From Macrolepiota albuminosa (Eukaryota > Basidiomycota > Agaricomycetes > Agaricales > Agaricaceae), in the NCBI GenBank assembly GCA_027475525.1, contig JAMWFC010000106.1:62001-126000 (forward strand): a stretch of DNA of 64,000 nucleotides. The letters are read 5' to 3'. A program made the position numbers and the translations under genes. The notes below the pieces were generated by a model that did no database searches, was not told the origin of the DNA, and was given only the letters and a program-made list of their open reading frames with translations. Of the stretch, positions 31,413 through 41,800 are shown piece by piece (position 1 is the stretch's first letter; each line of letters starts with the position of its first letter).

Positions 31413-34400
31413 TCCCAGATCAAGGAGAGGCTGCTGTGATGATAGAGGGGAGTGAGGAGGAAGGTTTCTGGATCAAGGGGTACTGTGTCAAGGAGAAGAG
31501 TTTTGAGCAGCAAGAACTCAGAGATGTGTACTTGGCTGCTTACCATGCTACTGGAAGAGAAGGAGAAAGGACAGGGCAGTTGCTGGGAGCTTACCTGAAT
31601 GGAGAGCTAGGCTACCTACCTGAAGAGTTAAAGAGTGGGGGGGAGAAAAGCCAGGAGGAAACTGTACAAGTGTTTGGGAAATATAAGCCTGTTGCCAAGA
31701 AAGTTAGACCTGTGTTGGGTACTACACCAGAGGAGTTCAGGATAGAAAGGAATATCACTGGGGATCCTTTGAAGGACATGCCACCTTTGAGTCCACATCC
31801 ACCTGAATTCAGACCTACTGGGAGGTACACAGAGGAGTGCAAACAGATTATTGACCAAGCACATGAAGGGGAGTTTCTGTGGCCAGAAGAGAGGAAGTTA
31901 CTGCACCAGTTGATGATGCAGCAGAATGAGGCCTTTGCATGGAATGACAGTCAGAAGGGGAAGTTCAAAGAGGAATACTTCCCACCTGTTGTTATGCCAG
32001 TAGTACCTCACCAGCCTTGGGTGTTGAAAAACAGACCCATACCTCCTGGGAAGTACAATGACCTGTGCAAGGAGATTAAGAGGAAGTTGGAAGCAGGGGT
32101 TTATGAGAGGTCAAATTCCTCATATAGGTCACAATGGTTCGCTGTTCTGAAGAAGGATGGGAAAAGTCTAAGGCTTGTGCACAGTTTAGAACCTCTAAAC
32201 AAAGTCACTATAGCTCATTCTGGAGTACCTCCTGCTACAGAAGAACTGGCCAACCACTTTGCTGGAAGAGCATGTGGTGGGATGTGTGATCTCTATGTTG
32301 GATATGATGAAAGGACTTTGGACCCTAAGTCTAGGGACTATACTACCTTTCAGACACCTTATGGAGCTCTGAGATTGGTGACATTGCCAATGGGATGGAC
32401 TAATTCAGTTCCCATCTTCCATGATGATGTTACTTATATCTTGCAGGATGAGATACCTCATGTCACTTGGCCTTATATTGATGATGTTCCAATAAGAGGG
32501 CCTGAGACTAGGTATGAGTTGGAAGGAGGAGGATATGAGACTATTGCAGAGAATAAAGGGATTAGGCGCTTTGTATGGGAACACTTGAACAATGTCAATA
32601 GAGTTGTTCAGCGCATCAAGTATGCTGGAGGAACCTTCTCAGGGACTAAGTCTGTGCTATGTGCAGATGAAATCACTGTAGTGGGTCACTTGTGTTCTTA
32701 TGAGGGGCACAAGCCAGAGACAAAGAGATATGCAGTGGTCATGAGTTGGGGAGACTGTCGCAATGTCTCTGAGGTTAGGAAGTTTCTGGGAACTTGTGGT
32801 ACCTTCAGGATGTTCATCCAGGACTATGCCAAGATCTCAGAGCCTATCAATAGGCTCACTAAGGATGATGTGGCTTTTGTCTGGGAGGAAGAACAGAAGG
32901 AGGCCATGAAGGAGATGAAGAGGAGGTTAGCAAGTTGTGCAGCTCTAAGACCTATAGACTATGAGTCTGAAGGTGCTGTCATCTTGGCAGTAGACACTTC
33001 TTGGATGGCTGTGGGGTTTGGGATCTTCCAAGAAGACAGTACAAATCCAAAACAGAGGACTTGTGCTAGACTGGGGTCCATTACCTTGAATGAGAGGGAG
33101 GCTAGGTTTTCACAACCTAAGAGAGAGTTGTATGGTCTTATGAGGGCATTACAAGTTAGCAGCTATTGGTTACTAGGGTGCAGAAAGCTTATCATTGAGA
33201 GTGATGCTAAATACCTCAAGGGCATGCTGAGCAACCCAGGAATAGGACCTAATGCTACTATAATGCGCTGGGTGGAAGCTGTACTTATGTATCACTTCAC
33301 TTTGAGGCATGTGCCAGGAAAGACTTTCAGTATGGATGGTCTATCTCGCAGAGAGAAGCAACCAGGAGATGAAGAGTATCCTCCTGTGGACCCATCTTTA
33401 CTGGATGATCCAAAGCCAATGTCCTTTGAGTATCCAGATGAGATCAACAGAGTACCTGGTTGGGAGGAACATGTGCCCCTCAAGTTAGAAGACTTCATGG
33501 ATGAGATTGATACAAGAGGAGGCTACTTGCTAGCTGTCACTCCAGAAGATGTACAGGAAGAAGTAGAGATGGGTAGAGACAGGGAGCAAGGCCTAGCCTT
33601 GGGCTTACAAGAGCAAAGCACTAAAGTAGGGACTACACTGAATCCAGTAGCAGTCTTGACTTTATCTACACTCTTGCTGCCAGAAGGGCCTTCTGCTGCT
33701 CCTGTGGAAGAGTATCAAGAAGACAGGAGAACTGAGAAAGGGAAATCCTTAGATAACCTCTTGCCACTAGTACAGGATTGGCTTAGGCATCCTGGAAAGG
33801 TACCCAGAGAGGTGAAAGAGGGACAATTTCTTAAGTTTGCAAGACAGTTCTTCTTTGATCTCAAGGGAAGGTTTTACAAGAGAGGAGAAGAGGGGAAGCA
33901 CAAGCTAGTCATAGAGAAGGACAGGAGGATGTATATGTTAAAGTCAGCTCATGATGCACTTGGTCACAGAGGGACTTTTGCAACTAAAGCATTACTGGAG
34001 GAGAGGTTTTGGTGGCCAGAAATGGAAGCTGATGTGAAGTGGTATATAGACACTTGTCATGCTTGCCAAGTGAGGCAGAAAGTTGCAGTATGCAGGCAGC
34101 CTGTGGTAGCCTATACTCCCAGTATATTTGAAACCATACACTTGGACACCATGCATATGACACCAAGTTCTAATGGGTGTAAATATATTGTACATGGGAG
34201 GTGCGCTTTAACCTCATGGATGGAGGGTAGACCTTTGAAGAAGGATAACCACAAGTTGATTGGGCAGTGGTTGTTTGAAGAAGTGATCTGCAGATGGGGC
34301 TGTATAAGCACCATTGTAACAGATAATGCTGGGCAGTTCACAAAAGTGGTACATTGGCTATCTAAGAAGTATGGGATACAGGGCATAACTATTGCTCCCT

Positions 34401-35143
34401 ATAATTCTAGAGCTAATGGGAGGATAGAGAGACCACATTGGGATGTGAGGCAGGCCTTGTATAAAGCCTGTGAAGACAGAACCAAGTGGTACTGGTTCTT
34501 TTGGCATGTAATGTGGGCAGACAGGATTACAGTTAGGAAGAGATTTGGGTGTTCCCCATTCTTCTTAGTAACTGGAGCACATCCTATACTACCCTTGGAC
34601 TTAGTGGAAGCCACTTGGCTAGTAGACTGGCCTGATGGACCAGTGTCTACAGAAGACTTAATTGGCTTAAGGGCTCAAGCACTGGCAAAGCACTACCAGC
34701 ATGTGGAAGACATGAGGACTAGGGTTAGCAAGGAGAAGTTGAGATGGGCAGAGAACTTCACAAGAGAAAATGAAGCCTCTATTAAAGAGTACAAGTTCAA
34801 ACCAAGAGACTTAGTACTGGTTAGAAACATAGTGGCAGCTAAATCTCTAAGTGGGAAAATGTCTGCACGCTATTGGGGACCTATGGTGGTGTTGACTAGG
34901 ACTAAGGGAGGCAACTATATAGTGGCAGAGTTGGATGGTACTGTATGGCAAGAAAGAGTAGCTGCCTTTAGGGTTATACCTTACAAGGCTAGGCAGCAAA
35001 TCACTCTGCCTACTAGTATAGAGGAATGGATTGATATTACTCCTTCTAAGCTACAAGAGCTAAGAGAAGAGAAGAATGAGGGACAGGTGGAGGAAGATCT
35101 CTACCTCCGGGGCATACACCTAGGGGAAGAACAGGAAGAGTAA
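31409..35143 (+). CDS. Gypsy-2 pol: reverse transcriptase, RNase H, integrase
   Basis: An intact 1,244-codon frame, no ATG at its beginning. The RT spans about residues 190-370, with RPIPPGKYNDLCKEIKRKL, FAVLKKDGKSLRLVHSLEPL, MCDLYVGYDE (first Asp), YGALRLVTLPMGWTNSVP and YIDDVPIRGP (catalytic YIDD). The RNase H (about 520-650) has ILAVDTSWMAVGFGIFQ, KRELYGLMRAL and IIESDAKYLKGML, giving the D-E-D triad. The integrase has the zinc end HDALGHRG..TCHACQVRQ, then IHLDTMHM, TIVTDNAGQF and RANGRIERP for the D-D-E triad. No chromodomain was seen. All catalytic residues are present, so this part is potentially functional. It would convert the element RNA to DNA and integrate it. Confidence 0.93.
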   Translation: MIPDQGEAAVMIEGSEEEGFWIKGYCVKEKSFEQQELRDVYLAAYHATGREGERTGQLLGAYLNGELGYLPEELKSGGEKSQEETVQVFGKYKPVAKKVRPVLGTTPEEFRIERNITGDPLKDMPPLSPHPPEFRPTGRYTEECKQIIDQAHEGEFLWPEERKLLHQLMMQQNEAFAWNDSQKGKFKEEYFPPVVMPVVPHQPWVLKNRPIPPGKYNDLCKEIKRKLEAGVYERSNSSYRSQWFAVLKKDGKSLRLVHSLEPLNKVTIAHSGVPPATEELANHFAGRACGGMCDLYVGYDERTLDPKSRDYTTFQTPYGALRLVTLPMGWTNSVPIFHDDVTYILQDEIPHVTWPYIDDVPIRGPETRYELEGGGYETIAENKGIRRFVWEHLNNVNRVVQRIKYAGGTFSGTKSVLCADEITVVGHLCSYEGHKPETKRYAVVMSWGDCRNVSEVRKFLGTCGTFRMFIQDYAKISEPINRLTKDDVAFVWEEEQKEAMKEMKRRLASCAALRPIDYESEGAVILAVDTSWMAVGFGIFQEDSTNPKQRTCARLGSITLNEREARFSQPKRELYGLMRALQVSSYWLLGCRKLIIESDAKYLKGMLSNPGIGPNATIMRWVEAVLMYHFTLRHVPGKTFSMDGLSRREKQPGDEEYPPVDPSLLDDPKPMSFEYPDEINRVPGWEEHVPLKLEDFMDEIDTRGGYLLAVTPEDVQEEVEMGRDREQGLALGLQEQSTKVGTTLNPVAVLTLSTLLLPEGPSAAPVEEYQEDRRTEKGKSLDNLLPLVQDWLRHPGKVPREVKEGQFLKFARQFFFDLKGRFYKRGEEGKHKLVIEKDRRMYMLKSAHDALGHRGTFATKALLEERFWWPEMEADVKWYIDTCHACQVRQKVAVCRQPVVAYTPSIFETIHLDTMHMTPSSNGCKYIVHGRCALTSWMEGRPLKKDNHKLIGQWLFEEVICRWGCISTIVTDNAGQFTKVVHWLSKKYGIQGITIAPYNSRANGRIERPHWDVRQALYKACEDRTKWYWFFWHVMWADRITVRKRFGCSPFFLVTGAHPILPLDLVEATWLVDWPDGPVSTEDLIGLRAQALAKHYQHVEDMRTRVSKEKLRWAENFTRENEASIKEYKFKPRDLVLVRNIVAAKSLSGKMSARYWGPMVVLTRTKGGNYIVAELDGTVWQERVAAFRVIPYKARQQITLPTSIEEWIDITPSKLQELREEKNEGQVEEDLYLRGIHLGEEQEE

Positions 35144-36347
35144 CTCAGTCTTCCTGTCCCTAGAGCTCTGGTGTAGCTGGCAAAAGAGGGAAACACCTGG
35201 TAGTATTGTACTAACTACTACAGTGGGTACAAGTAAACTACCAGGGAACGAGAGGAGACACAACGGCGCATCATCACGAAGTTGCTGAGGTGCGCAAATA
35301 CCAACACGTGGTCACACGTGCTGAATTGAGCATTCTTGGAAACGTAACCACATGCTAGTCACGTTGATGTCAGCCTGGGCGCCTGCCTTGGTAATCAAAT
35401 TGTTGGTGCACCTGCTTATGTAATGTTGTCACGCATAACTAAGCACATGTTCACGTCAACAATTAAATACGTCGACACGCAAATATTATTGTCGATGTAT
35501 TGAGCATGTGGGAACTAAGTTGGCTGATGTGGGTCTTGAAATGGTGGAAAACGTGGCAAAAGATGTATTAGTTGGACTACGGACAGGATGCAGTGTCTAA
35601 GGCATAACGCAAAGAATTGGAGATGTTATGCAAAATGCGCTAAGTCAGAGTCGAACGCAGGGTCAGCAGAACTGCTGATGGGAGCCCTGTGAGACAAGGA
35701 CGTAAAGTCAGAAGGGGATACCCTGCAACTGTTGTCTGCGCATGCGCGAGTAAGACGTTGAAAAGGGACACACAGGGATAAGAATGGGTGCAGGACACGG
35801 GAAAGAGTTCTGAGACAGCCGGAGTGTCTCAGACACGTCCGAATACTGCAAATGGAGTAGACCGTTCCGTCGTTCCGCGTGATCGGAAAGGTGATGGGAA
35901 AAGGATGGTGAGGTGGATAGAGAGTTGCGAAGGAGAAGTAGCGAGCTGGCCAGAAGAAAAACTGAGAGCGAGTACAGAGAGGCAGGGCGTAAGGGAGAAC
36001 GCAGCAAGTAACGTCAGTGTGGGGGAACAAAGAGTTACCCCACACGATTGGCTAAAAATGGAAGCGAGTAGTGGGGATCACGGTCCAAAAAATGGGAGGC
36101 GAACAGAAGCAGCCTTCTCCGGGTGATCGGAACAAAAGAGAGAGGCTGTGACAAAAATAGAGAGCCGAGTAAAGAAGGAAAAGAAGTGATGGCAGAGATC
36201 GGATCATTGGATCAGCAGGGCTGATCATGATCAATCAAGAAGACTTACATCACGCACACGTCAAGCCAATTAAAGGCGTCGAACTCAAGTTATTGCACGC
36301 AGAAAGCAAGTTTATTAGGCTACGGAGTAGTAACAATACTATTGTAA
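35144..36347 (+). other. Gypsy-2 region between pol and the antisense gene
   Basis: About 1.2 kb with no convincing protein on either strand. Open stretches exist on both strands (35788-36126 plus, 35626-36045 minus), but they overlap each other and lack family-like features. On the minus strand AATAAA (36311-36316) lies about 32 bases past the antisense gene stop and may be its poly(A) signal. Confidence 0.55.
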
Positions 36348-37614
36348 CTACAAAGTAGCCTCAATAGCATTGTTTACCTCGTCAATCTTGGAATCCGGCC
36401 CAAGGATTTCAACATCCGGGCTTTTGACGGCTGGCTGGGAGAACAGAGTAAGGGAGTGCAAGACGGAGCAGAACAAGTGGGAAGGACGAACCAACTTGGA
36501 AGGAGAGCTGACTTGAAGCTCTCCGATGCGGATCTCTGCATCGGAAAGAGCCTGGTTATCAAGTACGGTCCAAACAGCCTCGCGACGCATGACAAGTTGT
36601 TTGAAGCGCTGTTGAGCAATGTCCAGCATAAAAAGTTGCTGGCATGTGGCGTCGTCAAGTACCTGAAGGTAGTCGCGTAAGGTGGTGCGGGAGACTTTGC
36701 CGTCCTTAGCCAGAATTCTGTTGGTTTCGTCGAGTAAGGTTTGGGCACACGAGCCGTCGGGGCGGTATGAAGCTAGGGTAGCAAGAATCAAGACAGTTTT
36801 ATGTAATGAGAAAAAGAGACGCACCAACAGAGGATTGAAACCGTGGCCTCTTGGCATCAGGTGCTGCCTCAGGTGTGGGCTGGAGAGAGAGCGAAAAATG
36901 CGCAAAACGCGTAAATAATTCGTCGATTTGTATTTCTAGAAATAGAAAACAAGCTCACGTCGTTAGTCTTGCGCTTGGCAGGACGAGGGGATGACACACT
37001 CATCATTTCCACGTCGCTGTCACGCTCTTGGCGGCGGTCACGGGCACGACGAGCCTCATCACGGCGGCGGGTCTGGAAAGGAAGGGAGAAATTAGAAAAG
37101 AAGTGGATGGGGGGAAAATGCAAAGAGTGACCTCAGCACGCTCTTTAGCAGCAGCTTCTTTGGCAGCTTCTTTGGCACGCTTGTCATTAATTAATTTCAA
37201 GATGCTGTCAGCAAAAATACACCAGTTTTTGAGGTTGGAAGAGGTCTGGAGGAGGCGACGCTCGATGCGGTCCTGGACTTTATAGAGAACATCATAAAGG
37301 CCACACTGCTCGGCAATGGCAGGGAAGTCCGAGTGATCAATGAAGATCTGGGGACAATGTGCAAAAAGTTAAACTTAGAACAAGAGCCAAAATTAGACAT
37401 GACACACAAGTTCGGCAGCTCCGAGATGCCGGGACACTAGAGTAGAGGACTCTTTTGCAAGAGCTTCCTCACAAAGGCGGGTGACAGCAGTGCCAAAAGC
37501 AGCAATGTGCTTGACGGACTTAATCTGTTGATCCTTATCATGGATAATTGCATTTTCAAGGAGAGAGTAGGGGTCGGTACCAAGGGATCTTTTGGGACCA
37601 GTAGGGGGAGCCAT
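36348..37614 (-). CDS. Six-exon antisense gene inside gypsy-2, unknown function
   Basis: Exons on the minus strand: 37614-37408, 37347-37132, 37072-36959, 36879-36825, 36772-36513 and 36434-36348. All five introns are GT-AG and 50-80 bp, with pyrimidine-rich ends (for example CATTGTCCCCAG). Their sum is 939 nt, exactly 312 aa plus stop. The protein starts MAPPTGPKRSLGTDPYSLLE. It continues with helical IKSVKHIAAFGTAVTRLCEE and FIDHSDFPAIAEQCGLYDVL, a basic alanine-rich segment (AKEAAAKERAETRRRDEARR), an acidic patch plus PAKRKTND, and a C-terminal helical domain with RFKQLVMRREAVWTVLDNQ. A TTTAAA lies about 45 bp upstream of the ATG and the 3' LTR only 210 bp upstream. Similar proteins seem familiar to me from Agaricomycetes, but no function is known to me. 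Introns survive because they are antisense to the element's genomic RNA. Confidence 0.85.
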
Positions 37615-37825
37615 GGGGGATGGTGAACTAGGGATGTAGGGGATGATAGGAGGGGTTTAAATGGCCTTTGAGGCGACAGGGAGGACAGCAAAAACATGCA
37701 AAAGAAACCTACAAACCTTGCAGGAGGGCCGGACGAAAATTTTGATATGATGGCAGAGAAATGGAACTTGACCTAATCTGGAACTGTGAATGACTGAGGA
37801 CAGTCTTTATTTGGTGGGGGGGAGA

Positions 37826-38864
37826 TGATACGACGCTGTACCAGCAGTCAGGGACAAAACATGCACCAGAAGTCAAAATAAACATTTAATTATAGGCTGA
37901 AAACTGTAAGCCTCCTGGTAGCAGTCTCAACAAATATCTATCTCCGAAAATATCCCAACAAATACACAGAAAAGTACAGAACAACAGGCAGGGACCGGCT
38001 CAAACTATCAGCTCAACAATAGTCTAACCACTGTCATGGAGAGGAAAAGCATGGAAGCTGGTAATGGACGGAACAGGATTGGACGGAACAGGATGAAATT
38101 GGGAAATTATTATATTCATTCGATATTATAATTCTCAATTTCATCATCAAATCAGTCAATGTTTGGCAATGGACGGAATAGGATGAAATTGGGAAATTAT
38201 TATATTCATTCAATATTATAATTCTCAATTTCATTGTCAAATCAGTCAATGTTCGATTTGACAACAAGGAGGGGAAAAGGAAAGAAGTAGAGGATGCAGG
38301 GAGGCGCTCAAAGAGGAAAGAAGGATCCATGAATTAGATCAGGCTAAATGGAGCTCAAGCAAATGGAGAAGCGGCAATCAGAAACATCCGGAAGAATGGT
38401 GGAATGGGTATTAGATCAGGCTAAATGGAGCTCAAGCAAATGGAGAAGCGGCAATCAGAAACATCCGGAAGAATGGTGGAATGGGTGGCACTGAAACAGG
38501 CCTCCCAAAAAAGGGAAATTGGACTATTAAATACGTTCTGGAAGTGGGAGAGTTTCCAACAAAGAGTCATATGTAGATAGTGGTCTGTGCACCAGAAAAA
38601 CAGTATAAATAGCCCAAGTTTAGTAGAGAATAGACAGGCAATTGATAGGCAAAGGCTCGGTGATTCCCAGGGAGTGAATCGCTTAGGCCGGAGTTTGTTA
38701 AGAAACCTCGACTTGTGGGAATATTATTATTCTCATTCAATATTATAATTCCTCAAAACCTCGGCGTTTTGCAAGATTATTAAACGCAGTCAAGATAATA
38801 ATTATCCCTTTCGTCATCAAAGTCAGTGTGAATTCAAGGTCATATTCTACACTAGCAAGCCCCA
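37826..38864 (+). repeat. 3' LTR of gypsy-2
   Basis: It follows the polypurine tract GGTGGGGGGGAGA and matches 27783-28742. It differs by about seven substitutions (five at CpG), a 2-bp indel and a perfect 77-bp tandem duplication at 38333-38486. Confidence 0.93.
38333..38486 (+). repeat. Perfect 77-bp tandem duplication in the gypsy-2 3' LTR
   Basis: Bases 38333-38409 and 38410-38486 are identical and begin ATTAGATCAGGC. The 5' LTR carries the segment once, near 28294. Confidence 0.95.
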
Positions 38865-38865
38865 G

Positions 38866-41800
38866 GGCAACGTTTTCTTTGGAGGGGACTTGGTGTAGGA
38901 CTATCTCGTTAGACTGTACTCGCTCACATAAGAAGTGATATTTGATATTGACATGTTTAACTCGGGCGTGGAGAAGAGGGTCTTTGGACAGTGCGATTGC
39001 AGAGTTGTTGTCGCAGAACATTGTTGTCGGTTGTGATGTGAGATCATAGCCTATGCCTGTGAGCAAAGCCCTCAACCATATACATTCCTGGGCACTCTCA
39101 AACACCGCCATGTACTCTGCCTCGCATGAGGAGGCTGCCACGGTTCGTTGTTTCTGGACTGCCCATGATATGGCCCCGGATCCGAGGTTCCAGATGAAGC
39201 CGCCGATGCTTCATCAGGTATCTGAGCAGCTTGCCCAGTCGGAGTCTGTATAGCCTGAGAGCCAAGTGTTCTCGTCTGATCCCCCCAGGTGAAGCTGTAG
39301 ATCACAAGTACCTTTGAGGTATTGGACTAAGCGGATGGCGGCGTTCCAATGTGGGGTTGCATAAGAATCCAAGTACTGGGTGAGTTGTTGCACGCCGAAC
39401 ACGATGTCCGGGCATGTAGATATTGCAAGGTACAGGAGGCAGCCAACTAGCTGGCAATAGGGTGTACGTTCGAGAATTTGTTGTTCCTCCTGGGACAGGG
39501 TTTTCCTGTCAACTCATCGCAGTCTGGTGTTGGGATCCATTGGTAGGAAAAGTGGCATGGCATCCTTCTGCCCAAATTGGCCTATTATCTTATCTATGAG
39601 TGCGGTTTGGGAAAGTTTGACTGTTCTATTGGGGCGATCCCACTCTATCGTGATACCAACAACAAAGTGTGGTGTGCCCAGGTCAGAGATAGTCCAAACC
39701 TGGCACATCTGGTCCTTGAACTGCTCGTTTTCCTCTTTATTGCTAGCAATCGATAGGAAGTCGTTGACGTGGAGAGCCACGATGATGGTGCCTTGATCAG
39801 TGACGCAGTAGTAGATGCAGGATTTGCATGGTAGGCGTTGGAATCCCCAAGCTGCCATATTCTCGTTCACTGCCTTGTTCCAGATTCTCCCTGCTTGCTT
39901 CATACCGTAGAGTCCACGCACTAACTTCCATACCCAGTCCTCCTTCCCCGTCTCCTCAAAGCCTTCTGGTTGCCTCATGTATTGAGTCTCATCTTTGGGA
40001 AGGACACCATATAAGAAAGCTGTTTTCACATCAATTTGGGTCGTGTCCCAGCCTTTGATCGCTGCAAGGTGGAGCAAAATCTGCCATGATTCCATGCATT
40101 GATAGGCTTCTACTTGGACTGAGCGCATCAAGGGACATTATAGGCCAACCGACACCTGACATACTAAGGACTCTAGCGACCAGTTGAGAATATAGAGCAG
40201 CCTTAGCTCTGGCAACCTACTACAGGACTTAGTGATTTACCCTAACCACTAGCTACCAGGCCTTCAGTGCACTCCATTCACCTATCTCAAGAGTGAAGGA
40301 AGCTCATAATGTATAGCGCTAACACGACAGCGGGAGAGGACTCTAACTAAACCCCGATCACTTCCAGAAGGAGCCAGCAGCAGGCGCTGCCATTTGACGA
40401 GGCACTTCAATCAGAAGTCTAAAAGGATCAATGACGGCGGCACTGGATATACCTAAATTCGATATCTGGATCTGTCAGGAACTGATACAATGAGTAGCAC
40501 TGACATTAGCGCTCATGGCGTCTGTCGTGGATTTTCCGACCATACCCTGGAACAGCCTGGCCAATCGGAGTCATAATAAAAGTGAGCAGACTCATGCAAT
40601 TCTAAGCCAATATAGAGTCGCCGCTGGTCGCTGTGGATCATAACGCCGTTGGGTCGCCGCCGTCAGCCATGTGCAAAAGGTCACCGTTGACAGGTCGCCA
40701 TTAGAGGAAACCACAAGGAGAGGCACTAGGAGGTAGCGCTGCAGATGGACTGGTATCTTGGCAAACATGGTAGCGCATAGTATATAAAATAGCTACTTTA
40801 CATGTATATAACAACGAATCGTAACCCCTTGAGCAGACAAGTTACACTTAGCGTTCAAATCGCACTAGCTTCCTTTGACTTCATTGCTGCGTCGGGCACT
40901 AGCCTCGTCTATCTCGTCTTTGTTGTTTACGGTGCCACCTACGGGCACAATACACTGCGCTACTCGTCTTTTCTTTAATATCTTTGCTTAAACCACAACG
41001 CTTACCGTCTGCCAGGTAGCCCTCAAAGCGCTATAATCTAGTGCATCGTTTTATCACCTCCACTCGAGCACACCAGGACCCTGTCAGGACTCCTCACAAC
41101 TACGCATGCCAGGCACTGGAGACGGCGTTGTACTGCATATACGTCCAGCGCACCCAACCACAGTTGGTGTCATCAGCGTGCTGTAGGGGAAGTAGTCTTT
41201 GTGTAATCACGTCCATGGAAGACTAGTCTGACCTTGAATCGAACCGCATTTCCTTGTTCATCACATTTGATTTTGAAGACTGGTCAACCAGTTCTCATCT
41301 TCTGGCCTGCTGGCACCGCAGAACAAGGCACAAGCTCATAAACTCCCATTTCTTTGAGAGATTTCAGCTCATTTTGATAAGCTGCTTCCCATCAGTCTGC
41401 GTCGGCTGAAATTTTGGCTTCGGACCATGTTTGTGGCTTGTCACAGATGTCTGGTGCCAGGGGATTGTTCCGTAGCTCATGGGTAGTGGTCAGCAGATGT
41501 TCAATGACATCAATTGATGAAATGTGGGCGAGATTGGGCACGTCGGGGTCCTGATCAGGGTCCACGGTCCCTTGATCGGCAATAGCTGTTTCTTGATCTG
41601 GTACTTTGTTTGCTGCTTGCTGTGCTCAGACACGCTCACCTGCAGCAATTGAGTCCCGCACGGCCCTTTCTACTTGCGATGGTGGTGCTTTGTCTGGCTT
41701 GGCTTTGAGAGTGGGTATCAGTATACGGCTGGATCGTCTGAGTTGAGGAGGCTGATCTTGTACAGGTACCTTGATGGGTTGAGATTGGAGACTGTTTTGT

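Larger units (their letters stand above)
27783..38864 (+). mobile_element. Gypsy-2: 11.1-kb Ty3/gypsy element carrying an antisense gene
   Basis: LTRs at 27783-28742 and 37826-38864 are about 99% identical apart from a 77-bp duplication, so insertion is recent. Internal order on the plus strand is gag, zinc knuckle, protease, then RT, RNase H and integrase. A 2.7-kb tail before the 3' LTR holds a spliced gene in antisense. A polypurine tract (GGTGGGGGGGAGA) precedes the 3' LTR. It is inserted in the copia RNase H region. No target duplication is present: TATGT on the left, GGGCA on the right. Confidence 0.93.

Noticed and set aside
35626..36126. Overlapping open stretches on both strands in the gypsy-2 tail
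   Set aside because: They overlap in opposite strands, lack domain features, and the minus one is past the stop of the well-supported antisense gene.
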